A stretch of 64,000 nucleotides of DNA from Saprospiraceae bacterium (GCA_029263015.1 JAJCYI010000160.1:1-64000); one strand, 5' to 3'. Numbered from the stretch's first letter, positions 16,636 to 26,476 are shown. Translations and numbers: made by a program. The notes: generated by a model not told the origin, from the letters alone.

Positions 16636-18660
16636 ATGTCCATTTACAAACTCAATTCTAAATTCCAGCCGACCGGCGACCAGCCACAGGCCATTCGCAA
16701 ATTGGTGGATGGCATTAAGCAAGGTGATCCAGCACAGGTCCTGCTCGGCGTGACTGGCTCCGGAAAGACCTTCACCATGGCCAATGTCATTGCCCAGCTC
16801 GAAAGGCCGGTTTTGGTGTTGACCCATAATAAGACATTGACGGCGCAGCTATACGGTGAGTTTTGCGAGTTCTTCCCCGACAATGCGGTGGAGTATTTTG
16901 TGAGCTATTATGACTATTACCAGCCAGAAGCCTACATCTCTGTCACCGACACCTTTATTGAAAAAGATTTGAACATCAACGAGGAAGTGGACAAACTGCG
17001 TTTGAGGGCGACTTCCTCTTTGCTTTCTGGCCGCCGGGACATCATTATTGTCGCTTCCGTTTCCTGCATTTATGGTATGGGGAATCCTGAGGACTATAAA
17101 GGTGGCATCATTCGGATCCACGAGGGGCAGCAGGTTTCACGGAATGTTTTTTTGTACAAATTGGTGGAAAGCCTCTACTCGCGCACGGAACACGATTTCA
17201 AGCGGGCCACTTTCCGGGTACGGGGGGACACCGTTGACATCAACCTGCCTTATGTTGACTATGGTTACCGTGTCACTTTTTTCGGGGATGAAATTGAAAG
17301 TATTGAAATGTTGGAACTGGAAAGTGGCAAACGCATCGAGGGTCTGCGCAACGCAGCTATCTTCCCAGCCAATCTATATATTGCACCAAAGAACCGCATG
17401 GCCGAGATCATCCGCGATATTGAGGATGAAATGTGGGCACAGACTAAATATTTGAAGAAAGAACAACGGCACCTTGAAGCCAAGCGTATCAAAGAACGCA
17501 CGGAATTTGACCTCGAAATGATCCGCGAACTTGGTTATTGCAGTGGCGTGGAAAACTACTCTCGTTTTTTTGATGGCCGCAAACCAGGTACTCGGCCATT
17601 TTGCCTACTTGACTATTTCCCTGACGACTACCTGATGATGGTGGACGAAAGTCACGTGACGCTTCCGCAGGTTCGGGGCATGTGGGGGGGCGACCGGGCG
17701 AGGAAGCTAAACCTCGTCAATTGGGGGTTCCGCCTGCCATCGGCGATGGATAACCGCCCACTGAATTTTAACGAATTTGAAAGCTTGGTCAATCAGGTCG
17801 TTTATCTAAGTGCCACACCTGCCGATTATGAACTGGAGCAAACGGATGGCGTCATCGTGGAGCAGGTGATCCGCCCAACGGGACTGCTCGACCCGCCTAT
17901 TGATGTGCGTCCCAGCCTCAACCAGATTGATGACCTTTTGGAAGAAATTGATGAACGAACCAAGAGCAACGAGCGCATCTTGATCACGACGCTCACCAAG
18001 CGCATGTCGGAGGAACTTACAAAGTATTTAACCAAACTCGATATCAAAGTGAGGTACATCCATTCAGAAGTGGAAACATTGGAACGGGTCGAAATTCTCC
18101 GTGACCTGCGTCTCGGCGAATTCGATGTGCTGATCGGTGTGAACCTCTTGCGAGAAGGACTCGACTTACCGGAAGTATCCCTCGTCGCCATCCTAGATGC
18201 CGACAAAGAAGGCTTCCTCCGCAACGATCGCTCCCTTACCCAAACAGCAGGGCGAGCTGCCCGAAACGTGAATGGACTCGTGGTTTTTTATGCCGATAAA
18301 ACAACCGATTCCATGCAGCGAACCATTGATGAAACCAATCGCCGCCGCGCCATTCAACTTGCATATAATGAAAAACATGGCATCGTGCCCCAGACACTCG
18401 CCAAGAGCCGGGAAGAAATCCTGGCCCGCCAGTCGGTGCTCGACATCCGTGGCAAAAAACAATATTATATTGAGCCTGAAACGCCAAGTTTGGCTGCCGA
18501 TCCCGTGGTGGGCTACATGACTCGGGATCAGATTGAACGCATGGTGAAAGAGACAGAAAGTAAAATGAAAAAAGCTGCGAAGGAACTGGATTTTATTACA
18601 GCGGCGCAGATGCGGGATGAGTTGTTTGCATTGAAGGAAAAGTTGAAAGGGGTGGAATGA
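16636..18660 (+). CDS. uvrB: Excinuclease ABC subunit B
   Basis: Damage-verifying helicase-like subunit of nucleotide excision repair, partner of UvrA and UvrC. It has 674 residues, standard length. Walker A is GVTGSGKTFTMANV, the damage-binding beta-hairpin block is YFVSYYDYYQPEAYIS, motif II is MMVDESHV, and motif VI falls near QTAGRAARN. The UVR domain (ERMVKETESKMKKAAKELDF) occupies the last ~40 residues. A TTTATTTTGCC stretch about 30 bp upstream could be the -7 element. uvrA and uvrC are not in the window. Confidence 0.98.
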   Translation: MSIYKLNSKFQPTGDQPQAIRKLVDGIKQGDPAQVLLGVTGSGKTFTMANVIAQLERPVLVLTHNKTLTAQLYGEFCEFFPDNAVEYFVSYYDYYQPEAYISVTDTFIEKDLNINEEVDKLRLRATSSLLSGRRDIIIVASVSCIYGMGNPEDYKGGIIRIHEGQQVSRNVFLYKLVESLYSRTEHDFKRATFRVRGDTVDINLPYVDYGYRVTFFGDEIESIEMLELESGKRIEGLRNAAIFPANLYIAPKNRMAEIIRDIEDEMWAQTKYLKKEQRHLEAKRIKERTEFDLEMIRELGYCSGVENYSRFFDGRKPGTRPFCLLDYFPDDYLMMVDESHVTLPQVRGMWGGDRARKLNLVNWGFRLPSAMDNRPLNFNEFESLVNQVVYLSATPADYELEQTDGVIVEQVIRPTGLLDPPIDVRPSLNQIDDLLEEIDERTKSNERILITTLTKRMSEELTKYLTKLDIKVRYIHSEVETLERVEILRDLRLGEFDVLIGVNLLREGLDLPEVSLVAILDADKEGFLRNDRSLTQTAGRAARNVNGLVVFYADKTTDSMQRTIDETNRRRAIQLAYNEKHGIVPQTLAKSREEILARQSVLDIRGKKQYYIEPETPSLAADPVVGYMTRDQIERMVKETESKMKKAAKELDFITAAQMRDELFALKEKLKGVE

Positions 18661-18712
18661 TACAGTGGTTGTTTTGGAATTAAACTACAAAAGGAAGCAT
18701 AAGAGTTAGGCA

Positions 18713-19579
18713 TTATTCGTCAATCAATTCAATAATCTGCTCTACGATATGATCCTGATGTGACCAAAGTATGAAGTGGTTTTCGCCCTGCAAGGTATCA
18801 ACTATTACCTTTCTGGAATTTACTAATTTCTGACTGGCAAAACCTACATTGCCAACAGGGACGAGGCCATCCTCGCCGCCATGAACAAGAATAACGGGGC
18901 AGGTTATTTTTTTCCAAAGGGGCAGCATTTTTTCCAGTTCTTCCGGTAGCGGGATGATCTCTTGATTGCAGACCCTCGCCGCCGGTGGCAACATCCATCT
19001 GATGAAAAACAAATCAAGCGGTTTTTGATACCATTTTTTGGGTTCTAATTCAGGATCTACCGACCCAGCCACGAATACAAGTCCATCCACCAGGTCGGGA
19101 AAATCCATAGCAAACCTTGCAATCACAGGTGCTCCAAAACTGTGACCAACCAGAATGACTTTCTGTTCTTCTTGAAAAACATGTTTTTCCAAAATAGGCT
19201 TGATGCTCGCCGCTTGCATTTCAACAGAACGCTCTGCTTTCCCAAAATCTGAAAAACCATATCCAGGTCTATCCACAGCTACAACTTGCGCTATTGAAGT
19301 CAGTTTTTGGTCTTGTAAGTAGCCCAACATATTGGACGAGGAACCGGGCGCTCCATGCACCATGATAACCAAAGGCAGGGTATCTGTGCCAACATGGACA
19401 TAATGCATTTCATGTCCACCCGATTCATAGGTGTGGAAATGTGGCTCAAGTTGACCTAACTCGGTAATCGCTTTTCCCATTTCTGATGCCCTTGTCCTGA
19501 ATTCAAAAAACTCCGATTGACAAGTCAGGAACAAGGCAATCACGAGACCGATTGCCAGATAACGTTTCTTCAACTTCAT
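18713..19579 (-). CDS. Alpha/beta hydrolase, membrane- or lipid-anchored
   Basis: Protein of 288 residues from the ATG at 19579 (MKLKKRYLAIGLVIALFLTC); an ATG at 19594 would add five residues. The N-terminus is a signal with LFLTC, which resembles a lipobox. The fold is clear: VIMVHGAPGSSSNM (oxyanion-hole region), VDRPGYGFSD, the nucleophile elbow VGHSFGAP, the acid-bearing VHGGEDGLVPV and the catalytic His in GENHFILWSH. The substrate is unknown. It converges on uvrB with a 52-bp gap. Confidence 0.9.
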   Translation of the reverse strand: MKLKKRYLAIGLVIALFLTCQSEFFEFRTRASEMGKAITELGQLEPHFHTYESGGHEMHYVHVGTDTLPLVIMVHGAPGSSSNMLGYLQDQKLTSIAQVVAVDRPGYGFSDFGKAERSVEMQAASIKPILEKHVFQEEQKVILVGHSFGAPVIARFAMDFPDLVDGLVFVAGSVDPELEPKKWYQKPLDLFFIRWMLPPAARVCNQEIIPLPEELEKMLPLWKKITCPVILVHGGEDGLVPVGNVGFASQKLVNSRKVIVDTLQGENHFILWSHQDHIVEQIIELIDE

Positions 19580-19695
19580 GTGGAGGAATAACAAATATTT
19601 ATTGATGCAAATAGAAACAGGAGATAAAGGAAAGATGTTTTTGGTGGGCGTTGAAAAGAGGAGGAAGTTTTTGGGGAGGCGCTCCAGGCTAAATA

Positions 19696-19735
19696 AAAAA
19701 AGCCCTTGTAACTCATTGAATTACAAAGGCTTTTG
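19696..19735 (-). terminator. Intrinsic terminator of the tRNA
   Basis: On the minus strand, AAAAGCC...TTGTAA and TTACAA..GGGCTTTT pair around the loop TTCAATGAG, followed by TTTTTTTATTT. It is about 11 bp downstream of the tRNA 3' end. Confidence 0.75.
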
Positions 19736-19746
19736 AATTTTAAACG

Positions 19747-19820
19747 TGGTCCCACAAGGGCTCGAACCTTGGACCCTCTGATTATGAGTCAGATGCTCTA
19801 ACCAACTGAGCTATGGGACC
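19747..19820 (-). tRNA. tRNA-Met (anticodon CAT)
   Basis: A full cloverleaf of 74 nt reads on the minus strand: acceptor GGTCCCA/TGGGACC with discriminator A, D-arm GCTC/GAGC, anticodon stem TCTGA/TCAGA with the loop CTCATAA (anticodon CAT), and T-arm CAAGG/CCTTG with TTCGAGC. The 3' CCA is not encoded. CAT could also be read as elongator Met or as lysidine-modified tRNA-Ile; the G1-C72 pair argues against initiator tRNA. Elongator Met is my preferred call. Confidence 0.88.
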
Positions 19821-19915
19821 TTTCTGGTTTATGAGATGTTTTCTACATAGGATTACAACTCATCGTGTAAGGAGGCGCAAAACTACGGAATGAACTTTGG
19901 ATTTTCAATAAAAGT

Positions 19916-20617
19916 TCAGCTTCCTTTTTTCAGTTGGAAACGCAGGTACTTGATCTTCCTGCCCACTGCGAGGTGCTGTTTTTCGTAAAATGTCTTGAAC
20001 TCAAGCTCTGGTATATGGAGTGGTTTGGCGTAAATGTCGTTGTCGTGGTAGAGGAGTTCGTAATCGGTTTGGCCGGCGAGCGTATCAAGGGTGAATTCAT
20101 ACAGGGTCGGGTCGTCTGTCTTGAGGTGTACCAAGCCATCCGGTTTCAGAATTTTTTTATATTGCTGTAAAAAATTCTGGGCGGTCAAACGCCTGTTGGC
20201 CTTGCCCTCTTTTAGGAAAGGGTCTGCAAAAGTGATCCAAATTTCATCTACCTCATCAGGCTCAAAAAACAGGGTAATTTGCTCGATCCGGGTGCGCAGG
20301 AATGCTGCATTTGAAATGTCCTGTTCGAGTGCCGTTTTGGCGCCCCGCCAGATGCGGGCCCCTTTGATGTCAACACCAATGAAGTTCCTTTTCGGAAAAG
20401 CACCTGCCAGGCCGAGCGTGTATTCTCCTTTGCCACATGCCAGTTCCAAGGTGATTGGATTATTGTTTTTGAAATGTTCCGCCGCCCATTTTCCTTTCAG
20501 CTCAACTTCCACCCCGTCCTGCCCAGCCAGGCTTGGATTGGTGGAATCAAAATTTTCGTAAACATTGGGGAAAGAAAGGATTTCCGCAAATTTCAGTAGT
20601 TTGTTCCGTTTGCTCAT
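19916..20617 (-). CDS. trmB: tRNA (guanine-N7-)-methyltransferase
   Basis: Methylates G46 of tRNA variable loops using SAM. Protein of 233 residues. The SAM-binding block LELACGKGEYTLGLA is at about 58-72, FIGVDIKGARIWRGAK follows, and the family-specific IWITFADPF is clear, with LKTDDPTLYEF near the end. The usual PDPWPK motif is replaced by ADPFLKE, as I would expect for the Bacteroidota type, so activity is likely kept. The ATG at 20617 has the heptamer array AAGTAAA five bases upstream. It lies about 95 bp upstream of the tRNA gene, in the same direction. Confidence 0.94.
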   Translation of the reverse strand: MSKRNKLLKFAEILSFPNVYENFDSTNPSLAGQDGVEVELKGKWAAEHFKNNNPITLELACGKGEYTLGLAGAFPKRNFIGVDIKGARIWRGAKTALEQDISNAAFLRTRIEQITLFFEPDEVDEIWITFADPFLKEGKANRRLTAQNFLQQYKKILKPDGLVHLKTDDPTLYEFTLDTLAGQTDYELLYHDNDIYAKPLHIPELEFKTFYEKQHLAVGRKIKYLRFQLKKGS

Positions 20618-20622
20618 TTTTG

Positions 20623-20654
20623 AAGTAAAAAGTAAAAAGTAAAAAGTAAAAAGT
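20623..20654. repeat. Tandem heptamer array (AAGTAAA x4) in the trmB leader
   Basis: Four exact AAGTAAA units (20623-20650) plus a partial fifth, five bases before the trmB start codon (minus strand). Confidence 0.9.
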
Positions 20655-20739
20655 ACTTCGATAGCGCAACCTCATAATTCAAGGGAAAATAAGGCTGGGG
20701 TAAAATACCCGTTTCAAATGCAATGGCATTTAGCAACCG

Positions 20740-20783
20740 AGAATTTATATTCTCCGGTTTCGGGGTCGGAGAATATAAATTCT
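20740..20783. repeat. Perfect 17-bp hairpin
   Basis: AGAATTTATATTCTCCG (20740-20756) and CGGAGAATATAAATTCT (20767-20783) pair without mismatch around the loop GTTTCGGGGT. It lies upstream of trmB and downstream of the 20832-22244 gene, both on the minus strand, so it may be an intercistronic terminator or an RNA stabiliser. There is no clear U-tract. Confidence 0.85.
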
Positions 20784-20831
20784 CCGCTGCCAAAAAGCTG
20801 TCCCTTACTTTTTATTTTTTGCTTCCACACC

Positions 20832-22244
20832 TTACAACCTGTCCAGTTGTTCGAGCAGCCATTTCTGCTCCATGATCGGGTCGGCAGATTGTATTTCAGC
20901 CCTCAGCTTTTCGATTTGTTTTTTATCACTGGGGAAGATCTTTAATAGTTTCTTGGTATAGGTCAATAGGTTTTTGAAAACGGCCTTGTGGTAGCCCATG
21001 ACTTTTTTACGTTGAATGTAGGCTCGCATACTGTCAATCAATGAATCCAAGGCGCTGAATTCGTCCAACTCGTAGTACATTTTCATCAACATTGTTTTGG
21101 CTAAAAGGCTCATCAAAATATCGTCCGTCTCGTATTGTGCAAACATGGGCATCGCCTTGTCATATTCTTTCTTTTCAAAATACAACCTTGCCTGATAGAA
21201 GCGAACATAGTTTTCCCGGTGTTTTTCTTCGAGCTGGTGGCTGTTCTTTCCAATCAGTTTTTCTACCCACTCAAATTCTTGGAGGTTTAGGGCAATGGAT
21301 ATGGCATTGCCAAAAGTAAACCTTGACAAGACCCCGTTCTCCAAAAAAATATCCTTTTTTATGCCCAAGACGTACAACTCGAAAGATTCTCTGAAATAGG
21401 CATCTTTCCCTGCATTGATTTGGCTGATGCAATAATTGTTGGCCATCAGGAAAATGATGCGATTCTCGTGCTGCGGGAAAATATCCTGGTGGAGCACGAT
21501 CTGTTTTTTCAATTTCTTGTAGCTTTCCTCATCGTCTTTGTCCGTCACAGCTTTGTATCCATAATAATAAATGGCGATTGCAGGGATTTGCAAGAAAGTG
21601 CCGTCCTTTTCCAGGGAGTCTAGTATCTCATCCAAAAACCTCATTTTGTAATCTGCTTGAAAAACCTTTTGATGGGCGATCATAAAACAGCTCAATTGGA
21701 GCTTATTGGCCAGATAGGCTTTATCGTTCGCATCTGATACTTCTTGCAAATTATACGGGACATCCCTACCCAAGCCTGTCAGGTGGCTGTACTGCTCGAA
21801 TTGCAGTGCGTATTCATTTTCAAAATATTGATGGTTGCGGAAAGGTTGCTGCTTTTGTATCTTTTGGCTGGTGTCTATCGCTTTTTTAAACAACTTGGGA
21901 AGTTGACGTTGGCGATATACTTTAGCCAACATGGTCTGTGACCTTACATGATCTTTGAATAACTCATTGTACGCCAAGAACCCTTCAACTACCTTGAACA
22001 AGAAGTGCATGGACTGCCGCATTTCATTATCACTAAACGTTCTACCAGAGAAGACCGCCCTGTAAACCCGCTGCTTTTCAAGAAATTTACCAGAAGACAA
22101 ATGGTGCCCTGTCATAAGATATTCATACAAATCAATAACATCTTGGCGTTGGTTGTGCGCTGGGGAATTAAGCCATTTGCGGAATTCACGGGCTTCTTTC
22201 TTATCAAAAGTCCTCAATATGGATATGAGATTACTTTTTTCCAT
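20832..22244 (-). CDS. Hypothetical alpha-helical protein
   Basis: Protein of 470 residues, soluble, almost wholly helical by residue pattern (many Leu, Lys, Glu, Tyr and Phe in amphipathic spacing) and possibly TPR-like; it contains segments such as MPMFAQYETDDILMSLLAKT. I see no signal peptide or membrane segment. The start MEKSNLISILRTFDKKEARE gives a clean N-terminus. It ends near the trmB leader with a large hairpin between. I do not recognise a family; it may be specific to Saprospiria. The start is supported by a 220-bp divergent spacer before the secreted protein gene. Confidence 0.8.
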   Translation of the reverse strand: MEKSNLISILRTFDKKEAREFRKWLNSPAHNQRQDVIDLYEYLMTGHHLSSGKFLEKQRVYRAVFSGRTFSDNEMRQSMHFLFKVVEGFLAYNELFKDHVRSQTMLAKVYRQRQLPKLFKKAIDTSQKIQKQQPFRNHQYFENEYALQFEQYSHLTGLGRDVPYNLQEVSDANDKAYLANKLQLSCFMIAHQKVFQADYKMRFLDEILDSLEKDGTFLQIPAIAIYYYGYKAVTDKDDEESYKKLKKQIVLHQDIFPQHENRIIFLMANNYCISQINAGKDAYFRESFELYVLGIKKDIFLENGVLSRFTFGNAISIALNLQEFEWVEKLIGKNSHQLEEKHRENYVRFYQARLYFEKKEYDKAMPMFAQYETDDILMSLLAKTMLMKMYYELDEFSALDSLIDSMRAYIQRKKVMGYHKAVFKNLLTYTKKLLKIFPSDKKQIEKLRAEIQSADPIMEQKWLLEQLDRL

Positions 22245-22464
22245 TGAAATATTGGTTTGCAGAGTTCTTTTCTGTCAACAAATAGAAAATAAAATTTTGG
22301 TTAAAATTTGTAGTAAAATAAGAACATTCAAACAAATTACACTTCAAAGTATGCGATATTTTTTATCACTTTTTTTCAACAAACGGCAAATTATGTCTTT
22401 GTTTTCAGAAGAAGTTGTCCGCACATTTGTATCGTCAACGAATAGATACATGTTCCATCTACCC

Positions 22465-25371
22465 ATGCATAAACTCATAACATACTTTTCAGCACTGCTC
22501 AAGCAGGCCAACCTGTTCAGGGTTGCGCTACCATTGGCAGTAGTGGTTATGGTTTGTTCTTCATCTATGGCGCAGGGCTGGGAAATCTATTTTGGGGGCA
22601 ATTCCGAAGACTTTGGCCACTCCATTATCCAGGCAAAAAACCATGACTACATGATCGCTGGGTTCAGCGAAAGTTTTGGGCCTGATGGCGATATGGATGT
22701 TTACGTGATCCGTGCCGATGTGGACGGACGGGAGACCTGGCAAAAAGTTTTTGACGAAGGATTTATAGAACATGGCTATTCCATTATTGAAACCGATGAC
22801 AATGCTTTTTTAATTGTTGGTGACATCATCAACGTGCCCCAAAATATCGAATCCAATGTTTACCTCCTAAAAATCAACAACAATGGCGACCTCCTCTGGA
22901 GCAAGCAGTTTGGCGGCCCGGCCAATGACACAGGCTGGCGGGTCATCCCCTCTGAAAATGATGGCGGCTACCTAATAATCGGAAAAACTGCCAGCCTTGG
23001 AAACGGGGAAGACGATGTTTATCTCATCAAAATTGACGATGCCGGGAACGAGGAATGGAGCAAAACCTATGGCACCGCTGACGATGATTTCGGCAGGGGC
23101 ATCGTGGAAACCCCCGATGGCTATCTGATTACGGGCAAAGCATTTAACAGCACTAACAACTCCTCGGACCTTTACTTGTTGAAAGTTGATTTTGACGGAA
23201 ATGAGGTTTGGAGCAAGTTTTTTGGAACAGCGGGTTTTGACGAAGGGCAGGACATCGTGGCAATGAACGACGGCAATTACGCCATCGTCGGCAACAGCGG
23301 CCAAGACGCCTACCTGCTGAAAGTTGCCCCAAATGGCGATGAAATCTGGTCAACTACTTTTGGTGGAAGCGAATCCACAGAGGCTTCCGACCTTTTGATA
23401 GCAGAAAATGGCAATATCGTCCTCGCTGGTGTCACCGAAGTCAGCCCGTCTAATTCCGATGCATTCCTTTCCCGTTACGATTCTGACGGAAATTTGATCT
23501 GGGACAAGCTGATCGGTCGTTCCAATTTTTTGGACTGGGCACAAAGCCTTACCCAAACAGCGGAAAAGGGATTTGCCGTGGCAGGTTACAATGCTCAGTT
23601 TTTGACTTTGTTCAATGATGTGACCCTCATAAAAACGAATTCAAACGGCAACCTCTACACAAACCTATTGAGGGGCCAGGTTTTCAGCGACGATAGTGAA
23701 GATTGCGGGTTCGACCAAGGGGAACTGGGCTTGAACGAATGGATCATCAAAGCCGAATCGCCGGACAAGACCTTTTTCGGGACCTCCGACACCTTGGGCA
23801 ACTATGAAATCACGATAGACACGGGGGATTATTCTGTTTCGGTCTTTACGAAAAACGAATACTGGGAATCTTGCGTGGCAGCGTACAATGTTTCCCTCGA
23901 TGAAAAATACGACACGCTCATCCGCAATTTCCCTATACTTAAAAACACGCTCTGTCCATTATTGGAAGTGGATGTGTCAACTCCAGTAGCCCAGAACTGT
24001 ACGAACATTGGATATACTGTTGATTATTGCAACAACGGTACAGTAGGAGAGGCCAACCCGATCATCGAAATTGTTCTGGACGATGACCTGGAGATGACCA
24101 ACGCTTCCATTCCTTTTACTTTCACTCCGGACAGCCTTTACATATTTGAGCTTGACTCTCTGGGCATTGACGGCTGCGGCAGTTTTAATTTCACTGCCGA
24201 GTCATCGTGCAACGGTATGCCCGGACAGGCATATACTGTCAATGCACACATCTTCCCCGATTCTTTGTGTGCGCCAATATCGGGCTGGGACTTGTCCGAT
24301 ATAAAAGTAAACGGCTATTGCGATACCGACTCAATTCGTTTTGAAATTATTAATGTCGGGGACGGGGACATGGAAGACCCTTTGAAATTCATCATCGTGG
24401 AAGACCAAGTACTTGCATTGACTGGCGACTTTATACTAAATACAGATCAGGACACAACCATAACCAAAGAAGCTACAGGAGCTACATACAGAATAATTGC
24501 CGAACAAGCACCCGGCCACCCTGGCAACAGCTATCCGACCATAGCTATCGAAGGTTGCTCAAATGGAGGGAGCTATACTACCGGGTTTGTTACCGAATTA
24601 CAGGAAGACGAAAACGATCCGTTCGTTTCAATTGACGTACAGGAAGCTATCAGTTCAACCGATTACATTTTCTTGCGAGGCTATCCCAAGGGCTACTTGA
24701 AAGACGGGGACCATCTTATTGCAGCAAACACCCCCATCCAGTACCACATTTATTTCCAAAATTCAGGAACTGATACAATCCAACGACTGGTGATTAGGGA
24801 CACCTTGCCGGAAAGCCTCGAACTTGGCACTGTAGTGCCGGGGGCGAGCAGCCACCCATACAAGTTCGAGGCTTACAGCAATGGCGTCCTAAAATTCACC
24901 TTTGAAGACCTTGACCTAATGCCGGATGGCGACACTGCCTCCATCGGATATTTACAATTCAAAATTTCTCAGAAACCGAACAATCCGATAGGAACCGTTA
25001 TCCCAAACAGTGCCGCTATCTTTTTAGGTTACGACATGCCCGTACAAACTGCCACCTACACCCATGTAGTTGACAGCGAGATTATTGAAGAATTCATCGT
25101 TACAGATGTGGGGCCGACACTCGTCCCAGGAATCAATGTGAATGCTTACCCTAACCCATTTACTTCAACCATTGTGTTTGAGGTGGAAAACAACCGATTT
25201 AATAATTTGACATTGACAGTGTTCGACATGAGCGGGCAGCTTGTGCGCCGGGAGAAAGCTTCTGGTAATCAAATCCAACTGACAAGGGGTAACCTGCTTG
25301 CGGGGATGTACGCCTATCAATTGGAGGCCAATGGCCTGCTGCTCAACACGGGAAAAATAATTGTGCGGTAG
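22465..25371 (+). CDS. T9SS type A secreted protein with beta-propeller-like repeats and DUF7619-like domain
   Basis: Exported protein of 968 residues. The start at 22465 (MHKLITYFSALLKQ) is the one that puts the hydrophobic signal VALPLAVVVMVCSSSMAQG near the N-terminus; the frame is open 104 codons further up, but that part is not plausible. Residues ~40-390 hold about seven repeats of the form G-G-x-x-x-D-x-G-x-S-I...D-x-Y-L-[LV]-K-[IV]-[ND], as in propeller-type proteins. Around 760-880 is a conserved-repeat/DUF7619-like domain (TPIQYHIYFQNSGTDTIQRL). The end (VNAYPNPFTSTIVFEVEN, then GMYAYQLEANG) is a type A sorting domain. Function unknown; expected on or outside the surface. Confidence 0.85.
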   Translation: MHKLITYFSALLKQANLFRVALPLAVVVMVCSSSMAQGWEIYFGGNSEDFGHSIIQAKNHDYMIAGFSESFGPDGDMDVYVIRADVDGRETWQKVFDEGFIEHGYSIIETDDNAFLIVGDIINVPQNIESNVYLLKINNNGDLLWSKQFGGPANDTGWRVIPSENDGGYLIIGKTASLGNGEDDVYLIKIDDAGNEEWSKTYGTADDDFGRGIVETPDGYLITGKAFNSTNNSSDLYLLKVDFDGNEVWSKFFGTAGFDEGQDIVAMNDGNYAIVGNSGQDAYLLKVAPNGDEIWSTTFGGSESTEASDLLIAENGNIVLAGVTEVSPSNSDAFLSRYDSDGNLIWDKLIGRSNFLDWAQSLTQTAEKGFAVAGYNAQFLTLFNDVTLIKTNSNGNLYTNLLRGQVFSDDSEDCGFDQGELGLNEWIIKAESPDKTFFGTSDTLGNYEITIDTGDYSVSVFTKNEYWESCVAAYNVSLDEKYDTLIRNFPILKNTLCPLLEVDVSTPVAQNCTNIGYTVDYCNNGTVGEANPIIEIVLDDDLEMTNASIPFTFTPDSLYIFELDSLGIDGCGSFNFTAESSCNGMPGQAYTVNAHIFPDSLCAPISGWDLSDIKVNGYCDTDSIRFEIINVGDGDMEDPLKFIIVEDQVLALTGDFILNTDQDTTITKEATGATYRIIAEQAPGHPGNSYPTIAIEGCSNGGSYTTGFVTELQEDENDPFVSIDVQEAISSTDYIFLRGYPKGYLKDGDHLIAANTPIQYHIYFQNSGTDTIQRLVIRDTLPESLELGTVVPGASSHPYKFEAYSNGVLKFTFEDLDLMPDGDTASIGYLQFKISQKPNNPIGTVIPNSAAIFLGYDMPVQTATYTHVVDSEIIEEFIVTDVGPTLVPGINVNAYPNPFTSTIVFEVENNRFNNLTLTVFDMSGQLVRREKASGNQIQLTRGNLLAGMYAYQLEANGLLLNTGKIIVR

Positions 25372-25784
25372 TAGTAGTCAGACAATAATAAGTTGATAAC
25401 TCCTTGAATCCTCTTTGCCCCTGACTCTTCGTTTTGAAAATACTCATTATGCAAAGGCATGATTCCGTTTTTCACGCCTTGATTCAGGAAAAGATAGAAC
25501 CCAATTAGCTGTTAACTCATTATCATCCGACTACTAAAAACCCATTCCGATTACTAAGGATTGAATTTGAGAAAGATCGATTAATTCAATTCAATTTCAA
25601 CTCTATCTATCTGAACCGATTACACTTTTTTTTATAACCGATTACATCACCTGCCATGAGGCAGGCACAAACATTCCCAAACCGATTTTTTGATACCGAC
25701 TTTTAGCCAAAAACCGATTACCCAAGCCGATTCAAATCTATCGCACGACAAGTTTCGTATATTCCCACGAACCTGTTCCAATTG

Positions 25785-25813
25785 TTTCCCCCGGACTTCC
25801 GGGGGAAATTTTT
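25785..25813 (+). terminator. Intrinsic terminator
   Basis: TTTCCCCCGGA pairs with TCCGGGGGAAA around CT, followed by five T. Strong by appearance. It is over 400 bp after the stop at 25371, so either a long 3' UTR ends here or a small RNA is made in between. Confidence 0.7.
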
Positions 25814-25861
25814 CCCAAAGCCTAAAAAATTAACCGTTATTTTCATGAGATTATAATTTGT

Positions 25862-25888
25862 AAGCCGTATCCTGGACAGGTACGGCTT
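25862..25888 (+). terminator. Possible second hairpin terminator
   Basis: AAGCCGTATCCTG pairs with CAGGTACGGCTT with one bulged T. CTTTGTTTGTG follows, so the U-tract is weak. Confidence 0.45.
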
Positions 25889-26046
25889 CTTTGTTTGTGT
25901 CTGTGTCGCAGTTTTTAAAATAGAAATAGGCCGGCTCATCGAAGAGGGAGAAGAGGTTCACCCATAAATAAATCAGGAAGTGACACTTTTTTTATTAATT
26001 TCGTCACAAGCTCAAAACATTTATTAACCATTTAAACAAGTTTGAT

Positions 26047-26454
26047 ATGTTGAAAGAATTTAAAGACTTTGCCATGAAAGGCAACCTTGTCGACATTGCC
26101 GTGGGCTTTGTAATGGGTGCTGCCTTTTCTAAAGTAATTACTGTCTTCACCGGAGGAATCGTTTCTCCTCTCATTGGCTTGATCTTCGGAGGTAAAGACC
26201 TAAATGATATGAAATGGGTATTGCAACCAGCAGAGGCAGGGCCTGATGGAGCAGAAGCCGTTGCCGAAGTTGCGATGCTGTACGGAAGTTTCATAACAAG
26301 CATTATTGACTTCGTTATTGTTGCATTCGTAATGTTTATGGTCGTGAAAGGAGTTAACAATATGAAGAAGGAAGAGGAGGCTGCCCCTCCAGCAGGACCT
26401 CCGGCAGATATCGTACTACTTGAGGAAATAAGAGACTTGCTTAAGAAAAATTAA
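26047..26454 (+). CDS. mscL: Large-conductance mechanosensitive channel
   Basis: Homopentameric membrane channel that opens on osmotic downshock. 135 residues, usual length. The N-terminal block FKDFAMKGNLVDIAVGFVMG with AAFSKVIT is diagnostic for helix TM1, and FITSIIDFVIVAFVMFMVVK is TM2. The C-terminal cytoplasmic helix is EEIRDLLKK. It ends 22 bp before an inverted-repeat element. Confidence 0.97.
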   Translation: MLKEFKDFAMKGNLVDIAVGFVMGAAFSKVITVFTGGIVSPLIGLIFGGKDLNDMKWVLQPAEAGPDGAEAVAEVAMLYGSFITSIIDFVIVAFVMFMVVKGVNNMKKEEEAAPPAGPPADIVLLEEIRDLLKKN

Positions 26455-26476
26455 TTTCTACTTATTTTTTCCAAAA

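Larger units (their letters stand above)
25372..26046. other. 675-bp spacer with repeated CCGATTAC words and two hairpins
   Basis: No supported gene. From about 25527 to 25735 the word CCGATTAC (or near-copies) recurs: ACCGATTAC at 25615, 25637 and 25713, CCGATTAC at 25547, and the variants CCGACTAC, ACCGATTTT and GCCGATTC. Two hairpins are listed separately. A TTAATTTCG stretch shortly before mscL may be its -7 region. Confidence 0.6.
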
